Below are positions 8,415-16,825 of a stretch of 64,000 nt of DNA, in pieces. Every line of letters begins with the position of its first letter. The stretch's first letter is position 1. Below the pieces are notes generated by a model. The model did no database searches. It worked only from the letters and a program-made list of their open reading frames with translations, and was not told the DNA's origin. A program made the translations under genes and the position numbers. The DNA comes from Deltaproteobacteria bacterium. GTDB taxonomy: Bacteria > Myxococcota_A > Polyangia > DRWM01 > JAAZOP01. The stretch covers positions 25,468-89,467 of the forward strand of contig JACRCX010000103.1 of NCBI GenBank assembly GCA_016218815.1. The letters are read 5' to 3'.

Positions 8415-8493
8415 CCTCCGCGATCCTCGTGTCGAGCGGGGCCGGGCGGGGCGGTCGAGCATGAACGAGTCTTGGTAGTTCCAGGAGAAGGGA

Positions 8494-9669
8494 ATGCAGA
8501 TTGAGACCCTCGAGATCCGGAACTACCGCCTGTTCCGCGACGCGAAGCTCACGGACCTCCCCCGCATGGCGGTGGTGGTGGGGGCGAACGGCTCGGGCAA
8601 GTCCACGCTGTTCGACGTGTTCAGCTTCCTCAAGGAAGCGCTGACGGAGAATGTCTCGCAGGCCGTGGCCCGCCGGGGCGGATTCCGCGAGCTGGTCAGC
8701 CGCGGCCAGGACGGCCCGGTCGGCATCACGGTGAAGTTCCGCGAGAGCGGTGGGCGGCTGGCGACATACCTGCTCGAGATCGCGACCGACGGCGGCCGGC
8801 CGGTGGTCCACCGCGAGATCCTCAAGTTCCGGCGCGGCCAGAAGGGCAAGCCGTGGCATTTCGTGGACTTCTCGCGCGGCAGGGGTACCGCCATCACTAA
8901 CGAGGCGATGTACGGCCAGAAGGGCGCGGAGGCGGAGCGCGAGGAGAAGGTGCTCGATGACCCCAGCGTCCTGGCCATCAAGGGTCTGGGCCAGTTCAAG
9001 CAGTTCCGCGTGGTGGCGGAGTTCCGCAGCCTGATCGAGAGCTGGCACATCTCCGACTTCCACATCGGCGATGCGCGGCCGAGCGTCGAGGCGGGCTTCG
9101 CCGAGCACCTCTCCACGCGCGGCGACAACGTGGCCCAGGTCGCGCAGTACTTGTTCGAACATCACGGTGAGCAGTTCGACCGGGTGCTTGATGTGATGCG
9201 CCGGCGGGTCCCCGGCGTGAGCCGAGTCGAGGCCCGGCCGACGGAGGACGGCCGCCTGGTCCTGCGGTTCCAGGACGGGAGCTTCAAGGATCCCTTCATC
9301 GCCCGCTACGTGTCCGACGGGACGATCAAGATGTTCGCGTACCTCGTGCTGCTCTACGACCCCAAGCCGCATCCGCTGCTCGCCATCGAGGATCCTGAGA
9401 ACCAGCTCTATCCCGAGCTGCTGCACGAGTTGGTGGAGGAATTTCGGGACTACGCACGCCGGGGCGGGCAGGTTTTCGTCTCCACCCACTCCCCGGAATT
9501 CCTGAACGGGACGAAGCTCGACGAGATCCACTGGCTGGTGAAGGAAAGCGGGTACACGACCGCTCGTCGCGCTTCCGACAGCGAGCTGCTCCAGCGGCTG
9601 GTGGCCGAAGGCGACCTGCCCGGCGCGCTCTGGAAGCAAGGCCTGTTCGAAGGAGCCGGGCCGCGATGA
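8494..9669 (+). CDS. AAA family ATPase (OLD/RecF-like, AAA_21)
   Basis: 391 residues. It opens MQIETLEIRNYRLFRDAKLT, with the Walker A loop GANGSGKS at residues 30-37. LLAIEDPENQLYPELLHELV is the Walker B / signature region, and GGQVFVSTHSPEFLNG is the H-loop region. This is the SMC/RecF-like ATPase class used by OLD-type and other defence or DNA-repair modules. AGGAGAAGGG precedes the ATG. The stop overlaps the start of the next gene by four bases (ATGA), so the two form one translational unit; ATPase plus DUF4276 is a recurrent pairing. The ATPase looks intact, but its partner is broken, so the module is probably inactive. Confidence 0.9.
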   Translation: MQIETLEIRNYRLFRDAKLTDLPRMAVVVGANGSGKSTLFDVFSFLKEALTENVSQAVARRGGFRELVSRGQDGPVGITVKFRESGGRLATYLLEIATDGGRPVVHREILKFRRGQKGKPWHFVDFSRGRGTAITNEAMYGQKGAEAEREEKVLDDPSVLAIKGLGQFKQFRVVAEFRSLIESWHISDFHIGDARPSVEAGFAEHLSTRGDNVAQVAQYLFEHHGEQFDRVLDVMRRRVPGVSRVEARPTEDGRLVLRFQDGSFKDPFIARYVSDGTIKMFAYLVLLYDPKPHPLLAIEDPENQLYPELLHELVEEFRDYARRGGQVFVSTHSPEFLNGTKLDEIHWLVKESGYTTARRASDSELLQRLVAEGDLPGALWKQGLFEGAGPR

Positions 9670-10153
9670 GCCGGATCGTGTTCCTGCTGGACCGGAGAAG
9701 AGCATTCCGCGCAAGCTCCGGGCGTGGCGGGAGCCCGGGGTGCGTTTCGTCGTCGTGCGCGACAACGACGGCGGAGATTGTCGGGCCCTGAAGCGCAAGT
9801 TGGTCCGTCTTTGCCGGCAGGGTGGGCGGACCGACGTGCTCGTGCGCATCGCCTGCCAGGAGGTGGAGGCGTGGTACCTCGGCGACCCGCAGGGGTTGGC
9901 CGAGTCGTTCGGCGAGCAGCGATTGCGGAGGTTGGGTGGGCAGGCGCGCTTCCGGGACCCGGACGCGGTCGAGCAGCCGTCGAAGGTGCTCGACGCGTTG
10001 GTGCCCGCGTTCCAGAAGGTGTCGGGCGCTCGCGCGATGGCCGGCGTGCTGTCGCACGAGCGCAATGCGTCGACGAGCTTCCGCGTGTTCATGCGTGGCG
10101 TCGGGCGCACGGCAGCGGCGCTGCACGCTCGGTCACCCCGGGAAGGGCGTTGA
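9666..10153 (+). pseudogene. DUF4276 gene with internal deletion
   Basis: Translation starts at ATG 9666, overlapping the ATPase stop, and encodes MSRIVFLLD, the expected N-terminus of a DUF4276 protein. Directly after, in another frame, comes EKSIPRKLRAWREPGVRFVV followed by VRDNDGGDCRALKRKLVRLC and ACQEVEAWYLGD, the conserved body of the family, running to 10153. In intact members about 40 residues separate these parts. The join at about 9690-9694 has therefore lost that segment and shifted frame, so the N-terminus cannot be translated with the body. An internal GTG at 9740 could give a truncated 137-residue product. Confidence 0.75.
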
Positions 10154-10259
10154 GGTGGGTCACCAATCGCGATCGCGCCGGCAAGCAGGGGATCCTCCCG
10201 TGAAGTCCGGTGGAGAGCGTGAGGCAGGATCCCGGTGGACGCATCCGGGTGGGGAATCG

Positions 10260-10928
10260 CTAGCCCGCCCGCGTCCCGTAGGCGTAGGCGGCGGGGTCGA
10301 CGGCGTCCGAGGCGGCCTGCACGTTCTGGAGGCCGGCGTCCTCGAGCAGCCGGCGCAGGGTCGCCGCGGAGAGGCCCTGGCCCGCGACGATCTTCTGGAA
10401 GTACGCGACGGCCAGGGGACGGACGAGGGGCGGGAGGAGCCAGCGGCGCACGAAGCGGTCGGCGACCTCGCGCGAGCACTCGGCATCGGCCTCGAGGACG
10501 AAGACCGTACCGCCGGGTCGCACGACGCGAGCCATCTCGCGCACCCCCTGCGCGGCGTCGGGCCAGTGCTTGATCGAGGCGACAGTCAGGGCGCCGTCGA
10601 ACTCGCCGTCGTCGTACGGCAGGCGCATCGCGTCGGCGACGCGGAAGAAGACGTTGCGTGTGCCGGCGCCCTGCTCGCGCGCCAGGTCGATCATCGTCGC
10701 CGACAGGTCGACGCCGGTGAACTCCACGCCGGGGCGGCGCCGCGCCAGGAGCACGGTCGCGCGACCTGCCCCGCATCCGACGTCGAGCACGCGACCGGTC
10801 TCCGGCATCCGTGGCGAGATTTCGGACGCCAGGCGCTCGTGCAGCGGCGTGAGCCGCTTCGCGATCACGAAGTCGAACAGGCGTGCATGGATGGGATCCC
10901 AGGCGCCGCGCATTTCGAGGATGTTCAT
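10260..10928 (-). CDS. Class I SAM-dependent methyltransferase (Methyltransf_11)
   Basis: 222 residues from the ATG at 10928 (MNILEMRGAWDPIHARLFDF). The SAM-binding motif I is GRVLDVGCGAGRATVLLARR, the acidic residue after strand 2 lies in EFTGVDLSATMIDLA, and motif III follows as MARVVRPGGTVFVLEAD. This fold methylates small molecules; UbiE-, sterol- and tocopherol-type enzymes share it. The substrate cannot be read from sequence. The gene lies downstream of the oxidosqualene cyclase on the same strand, about 200 bases away across two repeat blocks, so a role in modifying a triterpenoid is possible but speculative. The 106 bases after it hold nothing recognised. Confidence 0.88.
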   Translation of the reverse strand: MNILEMRGAWDPIHARLFDFVIAKRLTPLHERLASEISPRMPETGRVLDVGCGAGRATVLLARRRPGVEFTGVDLSATMIDLAREQGAGTRNVFFRVADAMRLPYDDGEFDGALTVASIKHWPDAAQGVREMARVVRPGGTVFVLEADAECSREVADRFVRRWLLPPLVRPLAVAYFQKIVAGQGLSAATLRRLLEDAGLQNVQAASDAVDPAAYAYGTRAG

Positions 10929-10971
10929 CGAGGTGAAGGTCCTTCCTTCGGCCACCGGTTTCCGGAGGTTC

Positions 10972-11011
10972 GCGCAAAGGACGCAAAGACCCGCAAAGGA
11001 CGCAAAGGGGG
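10972..11011. repeat. GCGCAAAGGACGCAAAG repeat, copy 1
   Basis: A degenerate array of GACGCAAAG-like units (GCGCAAAGGACGCAAAGACC, then CGCAAAGGACGCAAAGGGG). Related arrays occur at 22357-22395 and 48244-48282. It is followed at 11091-11125 by another low-complexity stretch with AGGGAACCGGGAACCGG units. Together they fill the gap between cyclase and methyltransferase genes. Confidence 0.8.
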
Positions 11012-11135
11012 AAGGGGCAGGCCGGCCGAAACGAGGGTCAATGCCTTCATCGAACGCCACCTTCAACCGACGAGCGACGGGGAGCCGGCGAACAGGGAAA
11101 AGGGAACCGGGAACCGGCGAACAGAGACCAGCGGC

Positions 11136-13103
11136 TCATGGCGAATTGGCGGCCGCGCCGGCGCGTGCCAGGCGCCCGAGAGCCCAGAGCGGGAAGACGA
11201 CGGGGTAGAGCTTGTAGTGGAGGAGGGCGGTGTTCATGAAGACGCCGGCGGGCTGGCCGAGGGCCCAGGCGCCGTCCGGTTGCTGGTGTTCCAGGAGCCA
11301 CCCGACGCCCTGCATCATCGCCCCGTGCTCGGGGGGCAAGCCGGCGGCGTCGAGCGCGAGGAGGGCCCAGGCGGTCTGGATGGCGGAGCCTTCGGACGCC
11401 GCGAGGTAGCGTTTCTCCAGGCACGAGCGCCAATCCTCGCCCCAGCCGCCGTCGGGGCGTTGCCGTTCGAGCAGCCAGCGGGCGGAGCGCCGCAACGCGT
11501 CGCGCTCGTCGGGGAGGCGGGCGTCGCGCAGTGCGAGGTTGGCGTGGAACGCGGCGTAGATCTGGAAGACGCCCCACGAACCGAGCCACGAGCCGTCGGC
11601 GAGCTGTTCGTGCAGGAGGTATTTCCGGGCCGCGACGACGGCGTCCCGTGCCTCGGCGGCGGAGGGCAGGTCGTCGTCGCCGGAGATCGCGCTTAGGGCC
11701 CGCAGGCACGAGCCGGTGCACTCGACGTAGGCGCGGTCGATCATGCAGTCGTCGAACATCTCGGAGGGGTTGAGCCGGGCCAGCGACGGGCTGCCGCGCC
11801 GCTTCTCGTAGGAGGAGAAGCCGCCGGACGAATCCCGGCGGGAGAGGATGAAGCTCGCGGCCTCGGCCTTGACCGTCCACGAGACGGAGTCGCCGGTGAT
11901 GCGCGAGGCGACGAGCAACGCCTCGAGCGCCTCGGCCGCGCAGTCGGAGACCGGCCAGGCGTGGAGGCCGTCGGTGAAACACCAGCCGCCGCGGCCGGGC
12001 GAGCGCCAGTGCCGCGCGTAGTCCGGCGGGTCGGCGGTCACGCGGTACGAAAGCAGGGCGGCGGCGGCGGCGCGCACGGGGCCGGCGAAGCGATCGGGGG
12101 AGGGCCCGGCGCAGAGCGCCTGGATCGCGAACGAGGTGTCCCAGGTGTGCGACTGCGCGCCCGCCAAGCGCAATCCCTCGCGGTCGTCCTGCCAGCGCCA
12201 GGTGCGCATCCCCTCCAATGCGAGGTCGACGTCCCTGGAGGACGGGTCGACGGCGTGCAGGGCGACGGCGTCGAGCAGGCCGGAGACGGGCGAGATCCCG
12301 CGCTGGCGGGACGTCGACTGCTCGTAGCGGATCTCCTCCGCGAGCCGTTCGACGGCGCCCCGGCGTACCCGCTTCGGCAGCGTGCGCTCGATCAGTCCCA
12401 GCGCGCCGTAGGCGGTGCGCAACAGCGAGGTCGGCTCGGCGTAGACGTCGCCGGCCGTCACGGTGGCGCGGTGCTCGCGGAAGCGCACCTTGTCCCAGCC
12501 TCCGGGATACAGCTCGGAGCGCAGCGCGCGCACGAGGTCGTCCTCGGGCATCGCGAAGCGCCGGGCGTAGAGCACGCCGAGCGCCAGGTAGATCATGCGG
12601 GTGTGGCAATAGAAGTGCCTGGGGTGGATGGGCAGCCACTCGGGGAGGAGGAAGAGCTCGGGGGGGAGGGCGGGCAGGCCGTCCCAGGAGTAGACGTTGG
12701 CGACGGCGAGCCACGCCTTGGCCCAGGTTGGGGCCCAGCCGGGTCCGCCGCGCGTGACGATCCACGCGCGGGCGCGAGCGGCGGCGGGATGGCCGGCTTC
12801 GCGGCCGCAGAGGCGGGCGGCGACGTAGCACAGCGTCGTCGCGTAGAGGTATCCGGGAGAGGCGGGGTGCAGTCCCCAGGAGCCGTCGGCGAGCTGCCAG
12901 GTGTCGAGGTATTTGAGGATCGCGTCGCGGTCGTCCTGGCCGAGGGGCCGGCCGACGGCATGATGGGCGATGACGTATTTCGCGGTCAGCGCGGCGCACC
13001 AAGCCATCTCCTCGTTCCAGCCGCCGTCGGAACGGCGGCGGCCGAGGAGGTGTTCGGCGGCGCGATCGATCGCGCTCCGGACCGACCGATCCTCGATGCG
13101 CAT
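11136..13103 (-). CDS. Oxidosqualene cyclase (lanosterol/cycloartenol synthase type)
   Basis: 655 residues of the triterpene cyclase family. The catalytic-acid motif is VSDCAAEALEALL at residues 385-397, so Asp387 is followed by Cys. The D-C-x-A-E form belongs to oxidosqualene cyclases, whereas squalene-hopene cyclases carry DxDDTA. Other matches to eukaryotic enzymes are YCHTRMIYLALGVLYARRFA and LRSELYPGGWD, SHTWDTSFAIQAL, and QRPDGGWGEDWRSCLEKRYL with QW-type repeats. Val385 and His381 sit where specificity residues of these enzymes lie; Val rather than Ile favours a lanosterol-type product. It would cyclise 2,3-oxidosqualene at the membrane. AGGAAGG precedes the ATG. It is the last gene of a tight run beginning with a Ser/Thr kinase (gap to the previous gene nine bases). 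No squalene epoxidase is in the window. Confidence 0.9.
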   Translation of the reverse strand: MRIEDRSVRSAIDRAAEHLLGRRRSDGGWNEEMAWCAALTAKYVIAHHAVGRPLGQDDRDAILKYLDTWQLADGSWGLHPASPGYLYATTLCYVAARLCGREAGHPAAARARAWIVTRGGPGWAPTWAKAWLAVANVYSWDGLPALPPELFLLPEWLPIHPRHFYCHTRMIYLALGVLYARRFAMPEDDLVRALRSELYPGGWDKVRFREHRATVTAGDVYAEPTSLLRTAYGALGLIERTLPKRVRRGAVERLAEEIRYEQSTSRQRGISPVSGLLDAVALHAVDPSSRDVDLALEGMRTWRWQDDREGLRLAGAQSHTWDTSFAIQALCAGPSPDRFAGPVRAAAAALLSYRVTADPPDYARHWRSPGRGGWCFTDGLHAWPVSDCAAEALEALLVASRITGDSVSWTVKAEAASFILSRRDSSGGFSSYEKRRGSPSLARLNPSEMFDDCMIDRAYVECTGSCLRALSAISGDDDLPSAAEARDAVVAARKYLLHEQLADGSWLGSWGVFQIYAAFHANLALRDARLPDERDALRRSARWLLERQRPDGGWGEDWRSCLEKRYLAASEGSAIQTAWALLALDAAGLPPEHGAMMQGVGWLLEHQQPDGAWALGQPAGVFMNTALLHYKLYPVVFPLWALGRLARAGAAANSP

Positions 13104-13112
13104 GAGGCCTTC

Positions 13113-13871
13113 CTACTCGCCGTCGTCGTCGTCGCCGTCGAGCGCGTCCGCGTCCGTTTCGGCCTCGGTTGCGGCGTCGTCGTCGTTGCCGTCGCCGTCG
13201 AGCGCGTCCGCGTCGGTCTCGGCCTCGGTTGCGGCGTCGTCGTTGCCGCCGTCGAGCGCGTCCGCGTCCGAATCGGCCTCGGCGTCCGCGTCGTCGCCGG
13301 CGTCGAGGGACGGGCACATGGTGGGTTCGTCGCCGCGGTCGCAGGGGACGCCGTCGTCGACCCAGGTCCGTTCGTCGAACGCGCGCGGGAAGGGGACGGC
13401 GGCGCAGACGGCGTTGTCGTCGACGAGGAGGCACTGGAGGCCTGGGCCGCAGCCGAGGTCTTCGCACGCGGCGCGCAGCTCCAGGCGGACCTCGCGGGTC
13501 CCGGAGTCGGGCCAGGGGATCGCCAGCTCGCGGGAGGCGCGAGGCGTTCCGGCGGAGAGCCAGCTCACGCGGAAGAGGGCGAGGGCGGCGTAGGTCGAGC
13601 CGCGGTGGAAGTCGACGACGACGGGCTGCAGCCCGCCAGCGGTGGGGAAGCGGCAGGTCGTCGGCTCGCAAAGCGCCAGGGCCTCGGTGCCGTCGGTCCG
13701 CGAGGCGGTGAGGGTGACTTCGATCTCGTCGATCCCGTCGCGGTCCGGCACGTCGGCGCCGACGGCAAGGACGAGGCGCACGCGACGCGTGCCGTCATCG
13801 TCGCCGCAGCCGGAGGCGAGCGCGGCGAGCGCCGCGAGGAGCAACACCGATCGTCGATGAGGTGAATCCAT
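13113..13871 (-). CDS. Lipoprotein with repetitive Asp/Ala/Glu tail
   Basis: 252 residues starting MDSPHRRSVLLLAALAALAS with the lipobox Cys in ASGCGDDD. The middle part looks like a small beta domain, VRLVLAVGADVPDRDGIDEI, followed by a Cys pair in TEALALCEPTTCRFPT. A second Cys-containing segment reads ACEDLGCGPGLQCLLVDDNA. The last 70 residues are tandem copies of ATEAETDADALDGD encoded by a 54-60 base repeat. It sits four bases after the PEGA/TPR gene and nine before the cyclase, so it is part of that operon. Its role is unknown; it may be a surface or periplasmic partner of the kinase pathway. Confidence 0.85.
   Translation of the reverse strand: MDSPHRRSVLLLAALAALASGCGDDDGTRRVRLVLAVGADVPDRDGIDEIEVTLTASRTDGTEALALCEPTTCRFPTAGGLQPVVVDFHRGSTYAALALFRVSWLSAGTPRASRELAIPWPDSGTREVRLELRAACEDLGCGPGLQCLLVDDNAVCAAVPFPRAFDERTWVDDGVPCDRGDEPTMCPSLDAGDDADAEADSDADALDGGNDDAATEAETDADALDGDGNDDDAATEAETDADALDGDDDDGE
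13135..13290. repeat. Tandem repeat inside lipoprotein gene (54-60 base unit)
   Basis: Two near-identical units and a partial third, each opening CCGTCGAGCGCGTCCGCGTC, at 13135, 13195 and 13249. They encode the repeated acidic tail of the lipoprotein. Unit length varies by multiples of three, so the frame is kept and copy number may vary between strains. Confidence 0.85.
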
Positions 13872-13875
13872 GGTG

Positions 13876-14709
13876 TTACCGGCCCCAGACCGACCAGGAG
13901 GCCGCGGTGCTGCCACGGTCGTCTTCCGCCGCCCAGGCGCCGAGGCCGGCGCCGAGGCTCACGCCGACGACGACGGCGCCGACGGCGGTCCAGAACCACC
14001 ACTCCTGCCACCACTCGACGGACCCGTCCACGGGCGGCACTTCGCCGCCACCTTCACCGCCTTCGCCGCCCTGACCGCCTTCCTGGCCCCCGTTCCCGCC
14101 GACGACGGCGACCTGGGTCGCCACGAGCGTCACGGTGATCTCGGTCGTGCGCGCCTCGGGCACGGGCACCATCACGACCGCCTCGTCGAAACCATCCTTG
14201 CGCACCCGGACCTCGACGACGCCGGGATTGGCGTGCACCGGCTGGAGGAGCGGCGAGGTGCCGGCGGAGCGACCGTCGATCGTGATCGAGGCGCCGGGCT
14301 CGTTGACGAGCACGCGCAGGAACGTGAGCTGGTTCTCCAGATCGCGGACGACCTGCTGCGCCTGCTCGAGCTGGTCGGGATCGACGTCGTCGCCGGCTTC
14401 GGTGAGGAAGCGCCGCAGAGTTTCCAGCGCGCCCTCGGTGTTTCCGAGCTCGATCTGGACGGCGCCGATGTTGAACAGGACGATCGCGCGCGGGTTGCGG
14501 TCGTACGACGCCCAGAACTTCTCGATCGCGCCCTCCAGGTCGCCCTCGTTCACGAGGTCGACCCCCTGGTCGAACAGGCGCCGCGCCTCCCGCTCGTCCC
14601 GGGCCGAGACCTTGGCGTTGGCGGCCGAGGCGAAGAGGACACCGAGCAGCGCGACGACGCCGAGGCAGCGGGGGAGAATGGCGCGGACCGGCCGGCGGGT
14701 CGCTGGCAT
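13876..14709 (-). CDS. TPR/PEGA-domain membrane protein
   Basis: 277 residues from ATG 14709. A signal peptide, LPRCLGVVALLGVLFASAANA, is followed by TPR-like helices (EARRLFDQGVDLVNEGDLEG, IVLFNIGAVQIELGNTEGAL). A PEGA domain comes next (VLVNEPGASITIDGRSAGTS, VEVRVRKDGFDEAVVMVPVP). After a Gly-rich linker there is a C-terminal transmembrane helix (FWTAVGAVVVGVSLGAGLGA). PEGA domains are surface-layer or periplasmic modules common beside myxobacterial kinases. The gene follows the kinase by 35 bases and precedes the lipoprotein by four. It could act as a periplasmic sensor or scaffold for the kinase; that is inference. Confidence 0.87.
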   Translation of the reverse strand: MPATRRPVRAILPRCLGVVALLGVLFASAANAKVSARDEREARRLFDQGVDLVNEGDLEGAIEKFWASYDRNPRAIVLFNIGAVQIELGNTEGALETLRRFLTEAGDDVDPDQLEQAQQVVRDLENQLTFLRVLVNEPGASITIDGRSAGTSPLLQPVHANPGVVEVRVRKDGFDEAVVMVPVPEARTTEITVTLVATQVAVVGGNGGQEGGQGGEGGEGGGEVPPVDGSVEWWQEWWFWTAVGAVVVGVSLGAGLGAWAAEDDRGSTAASWSVWGR

Positions 14710-14744
14710 GACAACGGGAGAATGGCCACGGGCGGCGCGCCGCG

Positions 14745-16667
14745 TCAAGGGCCGTAGGTGGTGATGATGCCGATGCCGCCTTCGCGGCGGGGGCCGGCGT
14801 CGCGGGCGGCGGTGGAGCCGGCGTCGCGGGCGGCGGTGGAGCCGGCGTCGCGAGCGGTGGTGGAGCCGGTGTCGCGTCGTGCGGTGGAGCCGGCGTCGCG
14901 GCGAGTCGTCGACCCGGCGTCGCGGCGCACGACGGCGGTTCCCGCGTCGCGGGGCGTTCCAGCCCCTGCGTCCGGGCCGGGCGTCGGCGTGCCGGCGTCG
15001 GGAGCGGCCTGGGGGTCCATGAACACGAGCACGACGGTGTCGCGGTTCGGCGTGATCTCGGTTTCGAAGTCGACGTACCCTCCGGCGGTCACCTTGACGG
15101 ACAGCGGGTCTTCGGAGAACGGGACGCGGGCGGCGCCGTCGACCACCTTCACGTCGCCGACGGTACCGAGCGCGCCGGCCGGCATGCCGTCGAGCGTGAC
15201 GAGGACCTCGGACGGCAGCGTTTCGGCCGCATCCGCGCCGCCATCGGCCGGAGCGTCGGGTCCGGTCGTCGAGCCGGCGTCGGGTGTGGTGCCGGCGTCG
15301 GCCGGGGAGGCGCCGCGGTCCGCGGCGGCGGCCGCGTCGGAGCGGTCGACCGTCGCGGCAGCGACCAGCGCGCCGTCGGCGCCGGACGCGGTCCGGCTCG
15401 TGCCGGCATCGGGGTCGGCGCCGGCGGCGGTGCGGCGGGCCGCGTCGCCGGAGGAGGAGCCGGTGCCGCGCAGGAGCAGGGCGAGCAACACCGCGACGAG
15501 GCCGACGCCGACCATGGCGGCGGCGATGGCGATCCGTCCCCGGGGATGCCGGGTGTTCCAGGTCTGCGGGCGGGCCGTGCTGCCGCGGCTGCTGCCTTCG
15601 GTCGAGAACCGGTCCGCGGGCCCGGGTGTCGGGGAGCCCGAGTCGGCGGAGAGGGCGGGGGGGGACTCCACGGGCGGCACGTCGATCCTCGTGGTGTCGG
15701 GGATCGACTCCATGTCCGGCAGCGCGGGGCCGTGCGACGCCACGACGGCGGCGGCGGCGTCCACCTTGGGGGCGAAGCCGAGCTGCTCTTCCACCTTGAG
15801 CAGGTCGCGCAGCATCAGCTCGGCGCTCTGGTACCGCTCCTGCGGGCGCTTGCGGACGGCGACCGAGATGACCTGGTCGAGTGCGGGCGGGATCGAGGTC
15901 TTGAAGGAGCGTGCGGACGGGTAGGGGCGGCCTTCTTCGTGGCGCTGCGAGTAGCGTTCGACCCACATCAGCTCGGTGCGCGTCTCGCGGTACGGGAAGC
16001 GGCCGGCGAGGGTGCGGTAGAGGATCATCCCGCAGGCGAAGACGTCGGCGCGCGGATCGAGCTCGCGGCCGAGGAACATCTCGGGGGCGGCGTAGGCGGC
16101 GCGGCCGAGGACGGCGCCGTCCTGGGTGACGCCGCCGGAGGAGTCGCTGGAGCTGGAGGCGGCCTCGCCCTTGGCCAGGCCGAAGTCGACGATCTTCGTG
16201 GAGGGGTAGTTCGGATCACTGCCGGAGAGGAAGATGTTGGCGGGACTGAGGTCGCGGTGGATGACGCCGAGGGCATGGACGGCGCCGAGGCCGTCGAGGA
16301 CCTGGAGCATGATGCGGACGACGCGTTCGGTGGGGACGGGCAGGGGGTGCAGGAGCGCCTGCTGCATCGACTCGCCGGTCAAGTACTCCATGACGATGTA
16401 GGCGTTGCCGCCCTTGCCGCGGGGCGGGAGCTGCCAGTCGTAGGTGGCGACGACGTGAGGGTGGCGGATGCCGCGCAGCGCGTTGATTTCCCGTTCGAAT
16501 CTTGCGTAGTACGTCTCGTCGGAGACGAGATAGTCGTGGATGAACTTGATGGCGAAGCGTTCGTGGGTGGAGACCTTCTCGGCGAGGTACACCTTGCCCA
16601 TCGCCCCGCCGCCCAGGGGCCGGACGATGCGGTACTTGCCGTCCACGACGGCGCCGTTGACGATCAT
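14745..16667 (-). CDS. Transmembrane Ser/Thr protein kinase with periplasmic repeat tail
   Basis: 640 residues. The kinase domain spans residues about 12-290: Gly-rich loop GGGAMGKV, Lys41 in FAIKFIH, catalytic HRDLSPANIF with Asp139 and Asn144, DFGLAK at 161-166 and the AAPEM element at 193-197. All key residues are present, so it should be active. A Ser/Pro linker leads to a transmembrane helix at about 379-400 (IAIAAAMVGVGLVAVLLALL). A periplasmic Ala/Asp-rich region and a PEGA-like domain (EVLVTLDGMPAGALG) follow, then about seven copies of an 8-residue unit RDAGSTxx. It heads the run kinase > PEGA/TPR > lipoprotein > oxidosqualene cyclase. It probably senses an envelope signal and phosphorylates cytoplasmic targets. 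Confidence 0.93.
   Translation of the reverse strand: MIVNGAVVDGKYRIVRPLGGGAMGKVYLAEKVSTHERFAIKFIHDYLVSDETYYARFEREINALRGIRHPHVVATYDWQLPPRGKGGNAYIVMEYLTGESMQQALLHPLPVPTERVVRIMLQVLDGLGAVHALGVIHRDLSPANIFLSGSDPNYPSTKIVDFGLAKGEAASSSSDSSGGVTQDGAVLGRAAYAAPEMFLGRELDPRADVFACGMILYRTLAGRFPYRETRTELMWVERYSQRHEEGRPYPSARSFKTSIPPALDQVISVAVRKRPQERYQSAELMLRDLLKVEEQLGFAPKVDAAAAVVASHGPALPDMESIPDTTRIDVPPVESPPALSADSGSPTPGPADRFSTEGSSRGSTARPQTWNTRHPRGRIAIAAAMVGVGLVAVLLALLLRGTGSSSGDAARRTAAGADPDAGTSRTASGADGALVAAATVDRSDAAAAADRGASPADAGTTPDAGSTTGPDAPADGGADAAETLPSEVLVTLDGMPAGALGTVGDVKVVDGAARVPFSEDPLSVKVTAGGYVDFETEITPNRDTVVLVFMDPQAAPDAGTPTPGPDAGAGTPRDAGTAVVRRDAGSTTRRDAGSTARRDTGSTTARDAGSTAARDAGSTAARDAGPRREGGIGIITTYGP
14787..14959. 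repeat. 24-base tandem repeat in kinase C-terminus
   Basis: About seven degenerate copies of a 24-base unit of the form GGAGCCGGCGTCGCGGGCGG plus four bases, encoding RDAGSTAA-type octapeptides at the periplasmic end of the kinase. The first copies are identical and later ones diverge, suggesting recent expansion from the 3' end. Confidence 0.85.
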
Positions 16668-16757
16668 CGATAGCCTGCCCGGCGCACGGACCGATCATAG
16701 CCGGTCGGGGGAGGGAGGGGAAGAAGGAGGGGAGGGGAGAGGGGGAGGGGAGGGCTC

Positions 16758-16815
16758 GGAGACCGACTTACCGCTGAGACGCTGAGGGCGCTGAGAGGCG
16801 GGCAGAGAAGGCAGG
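16758..16815. repeat. CCGACTTACCGCTGAGACGCTGAG dispersed repeat, copy 1
   Basis: CGGAGACCGACTTACCGCTG, then AGACGCTGAGGGCGCTGAG and GGCAGAGAAGGCAGGG. A second copy with nearly the same opening lies at 57173-57252. Inside it CGCTGAG-like units repeat. It fills the gap between the kinase start and the end of the next lipoprotein gene. Confidence 0.8.
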
Positions 16816-16825
16816 GGGGAGCGTG

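Noticed and set aside
7423..10986. 1,187-residue minus-strand frame
   Set aside because: Joins a real propeller fragment at its end to antisense of the ATPase and DUF4276 genes; only the 7423-8050 part looks like protein.
13135..13290. CRISPR-like array
   Set aside because: Repeats are contiguous, in frame within a coding region and have no spacers.
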